DNA from: Chloroflexi bacterium RBG_16_64_32
GTDB lineage: Bacteria > Chloroflexota > Dehalococcoidia > SM23-28-2 > RBG-16-64-32
Direction: 5' to 3'
DNA: 5,226 nt
Assembly: GCA_001795235.1 (NCBI GenBank)
Contig: MGNZ01000078.1
Location: 1-5,226 of the forward strand
How positions within the stretch are numbered: the stretch's first letter is position 1; every line of letters starts with the position of its first letter. Both the position numbers and the translations under genes were made by a program. Below, one piece after another: positions 1 to 5,226 of this stretch. A model generated the notes under the pieces. That model was not told the origin of the DNA, did not search any database, and saw only the letters and a program-made list of their open reading frames with translations.

Positions 1-392
1 CGCGGCGTCGCTGGGTCAGGCTTTCGCCCATTGCCCAAGATTCCTCGCTGCTGCCTCCCGTAGGAGTCGGGGCCGTGTCTCAGTCCCCGTCTGGCTGGCC
101 GTCCTCTCAGACCAGCTACCCGTCTTAGGCTTGGTGAGCCGTTACCTCACCAACTACCTGATAGGACGCAGGCCCCTCCCTCAGCGCCTTGCGGCTTTCC
201 TCACCGGGAATTGCACCCCGTGAGCGTATGCGGTATTAGCCCGCCTTTCGGCGGGTTATCCCCCACTGTGGGACAAGTTGCCTACGCGTTACTCAGCCGT
301 CCGCCACTCCCCGATAAATCGGGGCGTTCGACTTGCATGCGTAAGGCGCGCCGCCAGCGTTCGTCCTGAGCCAGGATCAAACCCTCATTAAA
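1..392 (-). rRNA. rrs: 16S ribosomal RNA, 5' portion (partial, runs off the left edge)
   Basis: This is the 5' domain of the small-subunit ribosomal RNA. Read on the minus strand, it starts near the universal GTTTGATCCTGGCTCAG (365-381) and ends at the equivalent of E. coli position ~404. The 5' end at ~392 is placed by aligning GTTTGATC with E. coli 11-18, so it is good to a few bases. The plus strand at 50-67 is an exact copy of the EUB338 probe site. The V1 hairpin (309-324) is a short CCCCGA/TCGGGG stem. The 85-89/68-72 stem reads CGGGG/CCCCG where E. coli has CUGGA/UCCAG, so paired bases have changed together, which suggests a functional molecule. The region is about 12 nt shorter than in E. 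coli. Sequence style resembles Chloroflexota, probably Dehalococcoidia, judged from memory. The rest of the rRNA operon lies outside the window. Confidence 0.98.
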
Positions 393-410
393 AGATTTGC
401 GTTCTTTCCT

Positions 411-428
411 AGCCTAAGTTCTTAGACT
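411..428 (-). other. Stem-loop in the 16S rRNA leader
   Basis: The minus strand reads AGTCTAA-GAAC-TTAGGCT, which can form a seven-base-pair stem with one G-U pair and a four-base GAAC loop. It lies ~20 nt upstream of the mature 16S 5' end, in the part of the leader removed during processing. It may help leader folding or processing. The larger stem that RNase III normally cuts needs sequence downstream of 16S, which is outside the window. Confidence 0.45.
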
Positions 429-457
429 GGGTGCCTCGCACTTTCATCCACTATTCA

Positions 458-470
458 GTTGTTAAGGTGC
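458..470 (-). promoter_or_regulatory. boxA-like rRNA antitermination element
   Basis: The minus strand reads GCACCTTAACAAC here. With the preceding G (471), it aligns to the E. coli rRNA boxA TGCTCTTTAACAA with about 10 of 13 matches. It lies downstream of both predicted promoters and ~65 nt before the 16S gene, as expected for a leader boxA. In known systems, NusB and S10 (NusE) bind boxA in the nascent RNA and protect rRNA transcription from early termination. Just upstream, 467-485 can form a small bulged hairpin (GTGC/GCAC outer stem, GCT/AGC inner stem) in a boxB-like position. That hairpin is weak and partly overlaps boxA. Confidence 0.5.
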
Positions 471-485
471 CAGCTCCCAGCGCAC

Positions 486-514
486 AGCATACACAAAGAA
501 CCCGCGCCTGTCAC
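486..514 (-). promoter_or_regulatory. rRNA operon promoter P2 (candidate, sigma70-like)
   Basis: GTGACA (509-514, five of six to the -35 consensus) and TATGCT (486-491, four of six to the -10 consensus) are separated by 17 bp. The predicted start is near 479, about 88 nt upstream of the 16S 5' end and about 85 nt downstream of the P1 start. Tandem promoters are common ahead of bacterial rRNA operons, which supports the call. The -10 is weaker than that of P1, so this rests partly on context. Confidence 0.55.
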
Positions 515-570
515 CATACTGGACCCACGCGGGAACCATGTTGGCGCTATTAAGGAACTACTCCGCATCA

Positions 571-599
571 TTTATATCACAGGGTTCCCTGCCAGTCAA
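571..599 (-). promoter_or_regulatory. rRNA operon promoter P1 (sigma70-like)
   Basis: The -35 box TTGACT (594-599) and the -10 box TATAAA (571-576) each match the consensus at five of six positions and are separated by the ideal 17 bp. Transcription would start near 564, about 172 nt before the 16S 5' end. The -35 box contains the tilS stop codon TGA (596-598). Sequence upstream of the -35 is GC-rich tilS coding sequence, so no AT-rich UP element is present. The spacer carries AGGG-AA-CCCT, a small inverted repeat that could be chance. The call is inferred from motif quality, spacing and position ahead of 16S rRNA. Confidence 0.8.
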
Positions 600-2068
600 C
601 GGTTTCGGCGCGCCCGCCTAAAGTTAAGTCGGACCGCGGAGCGAGATCCCTCCCGAAGGGCGGCTCGCTCATCAATGCGCAGGCCCACTACCCAGGCGAT
701 CCCCCATGGGGCACACACCATCGGCAAGGCGTCCCGCTCTTCCCGCGGCACCTTGGCGTCCACGAACAGGTCCTGAACCTTCTTCTCCCCGCCCAGGCCC
801 AGCGGCCGTATCCGGTCACCCGGTCGCCTGGATCGAACCACGACGTTGGGGCTGAGGGAGTCCGCATCCAGCCAGGCCTCAAACCGGGTGCGAGGCCGTG
901 GTTCCCCTGGTGGCAGCCCGACGATCTCCGCCTTAGCGATCCACCCCGGCAGATCGGTGCGGCCCGGCACCGCCAAGGGCGTCTCTTTCATCGCCGGCGC
1001 TGACCTTCTGTCCGCGGCGGCGATGCGGACCGTACGCATACCCAGCGAGGCCGTCAGCCCGTGCCGTAACGAGACGCTGCCGCGGCCCTTGGCCAGGGCT
1101 TCCTCCACAGCAGCTATGTGGGCCGCCTCCAGCTCTGCGCTGGCGCCGGCCAGATGCCGCACGGATCTCCGCAGCAGTCGCGCCCGCAGCGCCGGGGCCA
1201 GGGAGCCGAAGGCTCGCCTGGGAAACGTGACGTCCTCTTCTCCGGGCGAAACCAGGGCGCGCCACTCGGCGTCTGCGGCGGCGTCCAGGTAGTCGACGGC
1301 GCCGGCGACGGCCTCCCCCAGGCGGCAGAGGGCGTCCTCGATCCTGGGATTGAATCGCCGCAGCGCCGGCAGGAGATCATGCCGCACGCGGTTTCGGCTG
1401 GCGTCCAGGAGGAGGTTGGTCGGGTCATGCCGGGGAGTCACGCCCGCCTCATGGCAGTAGCGGAGAGTGTCGGCGCGCGTGATCCCCAGCAGAGGCCGGG
1501 CCAGTGACGGCCCCCGGCCGAACGGCCACGACGAGCGCGGCCGCAGGCCGACGAGACCGTCCAGACCCGTGCCCCGCAGCAGGTGAAGTAGCACCGTCTC
1601 CGCACGGTCGTCCACGGTGTGGCCGAGGACGACCACACCCGCCTTCAGCCGTCTCGCATTGCCGGCCAGGAACTGGAATCGCAGATTCCGTGCCGCTTCC
1701 TCTATGGACTCCCCCTTCCTGCGGGCGCGTGCGCGCACGTCGCCGGCCGCGGTGGCGAAGGGCAGACCAAGGCCGGCCGCGAGGCCGCGGACGGCGGTCT
1801 GGTCGCCGCGCGCCTCCTCCCGTGAGCGGAGCTTGTGATCGAAGTGGGCCACCGCCAGTTCGATGCCTAGCTTTTCCGACAGGCGGGCCAGGATGAGGAG
1901 GAGCGCCATCGAGTCCTGTCCGCCTGAGACTGCAATCAGGACGCGGTCGCCTGGGTTCAGGACATTGTGGCGGCGGACGAAGCGCAGTACGGCAGCGTCA
2001 AGCCTCTTGGTGAAGGCACTGGTGGCCGCGAGGAGGCGAGCGGTGAGCGGCTCATTTTCGCGTGGCAT
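596..2068 (-). CDS. tilS: tRNA(Ile)-lysidine synthetase TilS
   Basis: TilS is a cytosolic enzyme that uses ATP and lysine to convert the wobble cytidine (C34) of the CAU-anticodon tRNA(Ile2) to lysidine, so that it reads AUA and is charged with isoleucine. The 490-residue product has the PP-loop SGGQDS at 48-53, AHFDHKLR at 74-81, the GHTVDDRAETVLLHLLRGTG block at 149-168, and DPTNxxxxxSRNRVR at 215-229 with the following LLPAL. All are typical of the N-terminal catalytic domain. The C-terminal substrate-binding domain is seen from RSRRPGDRIRPLG (412-424) through KKVQDLFVDAKVPREERDALP (429-449). It is longer than E. coli TilS (about 430 residues), with ~20 extra residues before the first strand. 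The ATG is the only usual start codon before the PP-loop. No Shine-Dalgarno is visible and a GC-rich hairpin precedes it. It follows ftsB by 60 bp on the same strand. Its stop lies inside the rRNA P1 -35 box. Confidence 0.96.
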   Translation of the reverse strand: MPRENEPLTARLLAATSAFTKRLDAAVLRFVRRHNVLNPGDRVLIAVSGGQDSMALLLILARLSEKLGIELAVAHFDHKLRSREEARGDQTAVRGLAAGLGLPFATAAGDVRARARRKGESIEEAARNLRFQFLAGNARRLKAGVVVLGHTVDDRAETVLLHLLRGTGLDGLVGLRPRSSWPFGRGPSLARPLLGITRADTLRYCHEAGVTPRHDPTNLLLDASRNRVRHDLLPALRRFNPRIEDALCRLGEAVAGAVDYLDAAADAEWRALVSPGEEDVTFPRRAFGSLAPALRARLLRRSVRHLAGASAELEAAHIAAVEEALAKGRGSVSLRHGLTASLGMRTVRIAAADRRSAPAMKETPLAVPGRTDLPGWIAKAEIVGLPPGEPRPRTRFEAWLDADSLSPNVVVRSRRPGDRIRPLGLGGEKKVQDLFVDAKVPREERDALPMVCAPWGIAWVVGLRIDERAALREGSRSAVRLNFRRARRNR

Positions 2069-2077
2069 AACGCAATA

Positions 2078-2102
2078 GGGCAGCGACCGCGCGTCGCCGC
2101 CC
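2078..2102 (-). other. GC-rich stem-loop in the tilS 5' leader
   Basis: The minus strand reads GGGCGGCGAC-GCGCG-GTCGCTGCCC, which pairs over ten positions (one G-U) around a five-base loop. It ends nine bases before the tilS ATG. The downstream bases TATTGCGTT are not a convincing T-tract, so it is a poor intrinsic terminator for ftsB. It could instead stabilise the tilS message or limit ribosome access to its start. The hairpin is seen directly; its role is inferred. Confidence 0.5.
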
Positions 2103-2106
2103 CGTT

Positions 2107-2112
2107 ATTGTA
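2107..2112 (-). promoter_or_regulatory. Possible -10 box for tilS
   Basis: TACAAT matches the -10 consensus at five of six positions in the ftsB-tilS gap. A start about seven bases downstream would fall near 2100, placing the 2078-2102 stem-loop at the very 5' end of the message. No good -35 lies 16-18 bp upstream (CCGCTA is the nearest at 17 bp). This is a weak candidate and tilS may simply be co-transcribed with ftsB. Confidence 0.25.
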
Positions 2113-2128
2113 TCGCTTTCGTCGTGCC

Positions 2129-2488
2129 CTAGCGGATTAGTGTTTCCCACCAGAGATCGCTCTCTTCGGCAGTCTCCGCATCGGGCGCCGGCGAGGGAGC
2201 GGCGGAGATGACGGCGATTCCGGTCTCGCCCTCGCGCACCAGGCCTAGCTGCTCGCGGGCAACGGCTTCTATGTACTCGTCAGATTTGAGGTACTCCCGA
2301 AGCGCCTCAAGGCGATCGTATCGCTGCTGGAACTCGGCAATCTCCGCCCTCAGCCGGTCCTCACGGTCATTGAGGTGGCTGGAGCGCAGGGCGGCGGTAG
2401 CGCCTGTGACAAGGAAGTAGCCGACGATGACCGCCGTCACTCCCAGGATGAGGCGGGCGGTCGATATTCTAGGAAAACGCTTAAACAC
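2129..2488 (-). CDS. FtsB/DivIC-type septum formation initiator
   Basis: This is a 119-residue bitopic membrane protein of the FtsB/DivIC (septum formation initiator) family. It has a short basic cytoplasmic N-terminus (FKRFPR), a transmembrane helix at about 12-33, and a predicted coiled coil at about 36-68 rich in Leu, Glu and Arg. The conserved block YIEAVAREQLGLVREGE is at 72-88. An Ala/Pro/Glu-rich linker then leads to a Trp-containing tail (WWETLIR, 113-119). In known systems such proteins join FtsL and FtsQ/DivIB partners in the division complex and help trigger septal peptidoglycan synthesis. The start is GTG, with no strong Shine-Dalgarno; AGAA is the nearest purine stretch. A promoter candidate lies directly upstream. 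It sits next to tilS, as it often does in other bacteria. FtsB and DivIC cannot be told apart from sequence alone, so no symbol is given. Confidence 0.9.
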   Translation of the reverse strand: MFKRFPRISTARLILGVTAVIVGYFLVTGATAALRSSHLNDREDRLRAEIAEFQQRYDRLEALREYLKSDEYIEAVAREQLGLVREGETGIAVISAAPSPAPDAETAEESDLWWETLIR

Positions 2489-2496
2489 GTGCTTCT

Positions 2497-2526
2497 ATTC
2501 TCGTATCAGGCCACTACCGTCGTCAA
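2497..2526 (-). promoter_or_regulatory. Candidate promoter for the ftsB-like gene (near-leaderless)
   Basis: TTGACG (2521-2526, five of six to the -35 consensus) and GAGAAT (2497-2502, four of six to the -10 consensus) are 18 bp apart in the 75-bp gap after the phosphatase gene. The GTG start begins only eight bases after the -10 box, so a transcript from here would start at or next to the start codon. The -10 is imperfect, so this is tentative. Confidence 0.4.
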
Positions 2527-2563
2527 CACCCGACACTAGTACAACGTCGCGGATTTCGCCAGG

Positions 2564-3175
2564 TTAGTCCCCTTCGAGGTGGCACGTGTCATTCAGTCGC
2601 ACCAGGGTGAAGCGCTTCGGTCGCGTGTCCAGCACGGAGACGGCCCCCACGGAGTGGCGCAAGCGGCGGAACTGGACCAGATCCAGGCCGAGGACGCGCA
2701 CCAGCAGTGTAAGGATCACGAAGTTGTGTGTGACCGCAGCCACCGTCTCCTCGTTGTGGCGGGCCGCCAGGTCAGCGATCGCAGACCACGCCCGCTCCTG
2801 CACGTCCAGCAAGCGCTCGCCCCCGGGCATCGCCTGCGTCGGGCCCTTGTCGCTGACCCATGCCTCCAGGAGACCGGGGAAGCGGGATCGCACCTCCTCA
2901 AAGGTAAGGCCGTCCGCTTCACCAATATCCATCTCAACGAGCCGTTCTTCAGTCTGGACGTCCACACCGTGGGGCGAGGCGACAGCGCGGGCCGTGTCCA
3001 GGGTGCGCCGCAGAGGGCTGGAGTAGACTGCTGCCAGGGGCTCCGGGGCCAGCGCCCGGCCCAGCCGCTCCGCTTGCCAGAGGCCGCGCTCGTTTAGGGG
3101 AACGTCGTCCCGTCCCAGGGCGAGGCCGCGGCGGTTGGACTCCGTTTCGCCGTGACGGACTAAGAACAGACGCAC
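2564..3175 (-). CDS. Histidine phosphatase superfamily protein (phosphoglycerate mutase-like)
   Basis: This 203-residue soluble protein belongs to the branch-1 histidine phosphatase superfamily. It begins with the signature LVRHGETESN (5-14), in which His8 is the expected phospho-accepting residue. SSPLRRTLDTA follows at 52-62, with Arg56 in the phosphate pocket. The acid region LVEMDIGEADGL is at 79-90, with Glu81 the likely proton donor, then PGGE at 117-120 and the second catalytic His in VTHNFV (His150). All the expected active-site residues are present. The size and motifs fit cofactor-dependent phosphatases such as CobC-type alpha-ribazole phosphatase or broad-specificity sugar phosphatases rather than the ~250-residue glycolytic mutase. 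The substrate cannot be read from sequence and no cobalamin genes are nearby. It starts with GTG; a GAGG 12 bases upstream is a weak Shine-Dalgarno. It follows the DUF2344 gene by 22 bp, probably in the same operon. Confidence 0.93.
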   Translation of the reverse strand: MRLFLVRHGETESNRRGLALGRDDVPLNERGLWQAERLGRALAPEPLAAVYSSPLRRTLDTARAVASPHGVDVQTEERLVEMDIGEADGLTFEEVRSRFPGLLEAWVSDKGPTQAMPGGERLLDVQERAWSAIADLAARHNEETVAAVTHNFVILTLLVRVLGLDLVQFRRLRHSVGAVSVLDTRPKRFTLVRLNDTCHLEGD

Positions 3176-3197
3176 CTACTCAGGATACCTCAACGCG

Positions 3198-3896
3198 TTA
3201 GTCCCCGCTCTCCACCAGGCGGCGGTAGGCGCTGACGGCAGGCGGCGTCTGCTCCACGTACAGGCGGCGGCGGTGGATGCGAAGAGGCGGCTCAAGGCCC
3301 AGGGCGGCGACCACCTGGTCGGCGCGGCCGCTCCGCTCCTGGTCTATGCGTAGACGCATCTCCAGCCGGAAGAACCCCTCGCCCTCCGTCTCCAGCCGCA
3401 ACGCCAGCACGAGCGGCCGCAAGTCGTAGCGATGCACCTTGGTCTCCCGCCGGTGTTCCCACGGGAGGGTCCGTGCCGCAAGCAGGTGGGCGATCGCGCC
3501 GCACACGTCCTTTGGTGAGCGTTTGTCGCGGGTCACGTCCACCTCATACTCGGCCCAGCGCACCTGTGTCTGCAGCGCCCGCAGCGCAACGCCGATCTCA
3601 TGGCAACAGAGCGCCTCCAGTCCGGCCGGCATGTTGGCCCTCAGCGCCGCCAAAAACCGGGCAGGCTCCATTCGCTCGCTGAGGAAGACGTCGGCCAGCT
3701 CACACTCGGAGGTGACGCCCTGTGGCAGGGGCGCAGCCACCGAGATCTGCGCCGTCGGGCGCTTGCCCTCCGAGTAGGCCAGAGGGATCTGGGCCTGGCG
3801 CATCGCTAGCTCCAGGGCGCGCGTGACCTCAAGGTGCGAAAGCTCTCTCGCCTCGCCGCCGCGGGCAAAGGTGAGGCGCAGACGCTGGGCCTTCAT
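3198..3896 (-). CDS. TIGR03936/DUF2344 radical SAM-linked protein
   Basis: This 232-residue protein matches the DUF2344 ('radical SAM-linked', TIGR03936) family. The N-terminus has LRLTFARGGEARELSHLEV (6-24), followed by a helix (TRALELAMRQAQIPLAYS) and the glycine-rich segment around SEGKRPTAQISVAAPLPQGV (42-61) with TSECELADV (62-70). In many bacteria the family is fused to, or encoded beside, a B12-binding radical SAM protein (TIGR03960). Its function is not established. Here no radical SAM gene is visible and the upstream neighbour is a CNNM/CorC gene. The usual GFHPxP-type core after the serine is replaced by GKRPTA, which removes the histidine commonly seen there (from memory of the family). 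The ATG start overlaps the upstream stop codon as ATGA, and no Shine-Dalgarno is seen, so translation is probably coupled to the upstream gene. Confidence 0.85.
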   Translation of the reverse strand: MKAQRLRLTFARGGEARELSHLEVTRALELAMRQAQIPLAYSEGKRPTAQISVAAPLPQGVTSECELADVFLSERMEPARFLAALRANMPAGLEALCCHEIGVALRALQTQVRWAEYEVDVTRDKRSPKDVCGAIAHLLAARTLPWEHRRETKVHRYDLRPLVLALRLETEGEGFFRLEMRLRIDQERSGRADQVVAALGLEPPLRIHRRRLYVEQTPPAVSAYRRLVESGD

Positions 3897-5226
3897 TCTT
3901 GAAGGCGCGTGACGGTCATGCGCTCCACCTTGTGCGCCTGCACCTCGCTAACGGCGATACGGAGACCGTTGTAGACGAACTGTTCGCCCTGATCCGGGAT
4001 GTGGCCCAGGTGGCTGAGGACGAAGCCGGCCACCGTCTCGTACTCACCCTCCGGCAGGCCCAGCTCCAGCTCCTCGTTAGCGTCGGAGATGCTCATGCCG
4101 CCATCGATCTCGAAGGTGCGTTCATCCAGGCTGACCACCTCCTCCTCGTGGCGGCGGAGCTCGTCGAAGACGTAGCCCACCAGCTCCTCCAGGAGCATCT
4201 CCAGCGTAAGGATGCCGGCGGTGCCGCCATACTCATCGGCCACGATGGCCATCTGCTGGCCGGAGCGCTGCATCTCGAAGAACAGGGCGCCCACGAACTT
4301 GGTCTCCGGCACGAACATCGCCGGCCGCATCGCCAGCTCCACCAGCGAGGCTTCGTCCAGGTGCTTCTCGGCCAATCCGCGCACGACGTCCTTGATGACC
4401 ACGACGCCGACGACGTTGTCGGGGCTGTCGTGGAAGACGGGGAACCGCGAATGGGGGTGCTCCGCGAAGATGCCATAAAGATCGGCGAGGGTCATACCCT
4501 GCTCCAGCCACACCACCTCGGTGCGGGGAATCATGACCTCGTTGATGCGGCGGTCGCCGAAGTGGAACACACCCTCCAGCAGCTCCGCCTCCAAGTGCTC
4601 CACCACACCCTCCGCGGCGCCGATACCGATGAGCATGCGGAGCTCACCCTCGGTCACTGTCGGCGACTTCCCCAGCCGCCGGCCCCTCAGGAGGAGCCGC
4701 GCCAGCAGGTCAGGCACGAAGGCGACGACCACCAGCAGGGGCGTGAGCACCACCGTGGCGGCATGGATGAGCCGGCCGACCGCAAGGGCATAGCGCTCGG
4801 CGGCGCGCACGGCGAAGATCTTGGGCGTCATCTCGCCGAAGATGACCGCGACGATGGTGAGGAGGATGGTGGCCACGGCGATGCCCCAGCCGGCTGTGCC
4901 CACCAGTTCGATGGCGACGGCGGTGGCCAGCGCCGTGGCAAGGATGATGAACAGGTTCTGGCCCAGGATGACAAAAGCGAAAAAGCGGTCTTCCCGCTCC
5001 CATATCCGCTCAACGGAGCGGGCGGCGCGGCTGCCCTCGGCGGCCAGATGCTTCATCCGTACCCTGCTGACGGCCAAGACGGCCGCTTCGATGCTCGTGA
5101 AGAAGGTGAACAGCAGGAGGGAGACGATGAGGAGGGCGATGTTCAGGCCCAGCCCGCCGCCGCCCAGGTCCAGGCCGCTCTCCTGGGCCGCGACACCCAG
5201 CTCCGGCTGTAGAAGAGGTATGTACA
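3893..5226 (-). CDS. CNNM/CorC-family membrane protein with CBS domains (5' end at or beyond the edge)
   Basis: This is a membrane protein of the CNNM/CorC (HlyC/CorC, DUF21) family. Numbering the 443 readable residues from the window edge (Tyr1), the first helix spans about 25-43 and is followed by TSIEAAVLAVSRVR, the usual start of DUF21. Further helices lie at about 81-109, 111-139 (with GEMTPK, a DUF21 hallmark) and 157-179. Two CBS domains follow at about 228-285 (from EVMIPRTEV) and 293-350 (with VADEYGGTAGILTLEMLLEELVG), then a CorC/HlyC C-terminal domain at about 362-442. Relatives are linked to Mg2+ or Co2+ export or tolerance, with CBS domains binding ATP-Mg; the ion here is inferred. 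A TTG at 5075-5077 lies after the first helix and is not a credible start. The frame stays open to the edge, whose last two bases read TG, so the true start may be there or further out. The stop overlaps the next start (ATGA). Confidence 0.93.
   Translation of the reverse strand, partial: YIPLLQPELGVAAQESGLDLGGGGLGLNIALLIVSLLLFTFFTSIEAAVLAVSRVRMKHLAAEGSRAARSVERIWEREDRFFAFVILGQNLFIILATALATAVAIELVGTAGWGIAVATILLTIVAVIFGEMTPKIFAVRAAERYALAVGRLIHAATVVLTPLLVVVAFVPDLLARLLLRGRRLGKSPTVTEGELRMLIGIGAAEGVVEHLEAELLEGVFHFGDRRINEVMIPRTEVVWLEQGMTLADLYGIFAEHPHSRFPVFHDSPDNVVGVVVIKDVVRGLAEKHLDEASLVELAMRPAMFVPETKFVGALFFEMQRSGQQMAIVADEYGGTAGILTLEMLLEELVGYVFDELRRHEEEVVSLDERTFEIDGGMSISDANEELELGLPEGEYETVAGFVLSHLGHIPDQGEQFVYNGLRIAVSEVQAHKVERMTVTRLQE

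Noticed and set aside
492..500. TTCTTTGTG as an alternative boxA
   Set aside because: It lies inside the P2 spacer, upstream of the P2 start, and matches less well than the 458-470 element.
459..776. A plus-strand open frame of 105 codons spanning the rRNA leader and the tilS end
   Set aside because: It runs opposite the rRNA promoters and leader, starts with TTG, and has no recognisable similarity.
846..1896. Several plus-strand open frames of 68-148 codons opposite tilS
   Set aside because: They are low-complexity Arg/Pro/Ser/Ala-rich shadows of tilS, with no domain and no initiation signal.
2078..2102. Reading the GC-rich hairpin as a rho-independent terminator for ftsB
   Set aside because: The following bases (TATTGCGTT) do not form a proper T-tract.
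2564..3175. Naming the phosphatase CobC or GpmA
   Set aside because: The length is unlike glycolytic mutase, and no cobalamin genes are present to support alpha-ribazole phosphatase.
3899..5212. A 437-codon open frame on the plus strand opposite the CNNM/CorC gene
   Set aside because: It is a His/Asp/Glu-rich mirror of a clearly conserved gene, a common artefact of GC-rich codon use, and has no recognisable domain.
1..5226. A new defence system, mobile element, CRISPR array or tRNA gene
   Set aside because: I see no repeats, transposase, integrase, spacer array or tRNA-like cloverleaf. The genes are co-directional housekeeping genes.

Overview
This GC-rich window comes from a bacterial chromosome. 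Every gene reads on the minus strand. From the right-hand edge leftwards the order is: a CNNM/CorC-type membrane protein with CBS domains (5' end cut off or just at the edge), a TIGR03936/DUF2344 'radical SAM-linked' protein, a histidine-phosphatase (phosphoglycerate mutase-like) protein, an FtsB/DivIC-type septum protein, the tRNA(Ile)-lysidine synthetase TilS, and the 5' quarter of a 16S rRNA gene that runs off the left edge.

The 16S fragment covers E. coli positions ~1-404. Its helices are intact, its V1 loop is short, and the EUB338 site is a perfect match. From memory, segments such as GCCTTACGCATGCAAGTCG, GAATCTTGGGCAATGGGCG and AAGCCTGACCCAGCGACGCC resemble Chloroflexota, especially Dehalococcoidia. 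That is the best taxonomic guess (about 0.7). No alignment was run.

Layout: 1-392 is 16S rRNA. 393-595 is the rRNA leader and promoter region, with two tandem sigma70-like promoters, a boxA-like antitermination element and a small leader stem-loop. 596-2068 is tilS. 2069-2128 is a short spacer with a GC-rich stem-loop. 2129-2488 is ftsB-like. 2489-2563 is a spacer with a promoter candidate lying almost on the ftsB GTG start. 2564-3175 is the phosphatase, 3198-3896 is DUF2344, and 3893-5226 is the CNNM/CorC protein. No stretch over 300 bases lacks a gene.

The two upstream genes overlap by an ATGA and the phosphatase follows after 22 bp, so these three look like one operon. ftsB and tilS may have their own promoters. 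The -35 box of the first rRNA promoter contains the tilS stop codon, and no terminator is visible between tilS and rRNA, so readthrough from tilS into rRNA is possible. The genes are housekeeping functions: ion homeostasis, division, tRNA decoding and ribosome synthesis. I see no mobile element, CRISPR array, defence system or obviously new multi-gene system. The points of interest are regulatory architecture and gene context.
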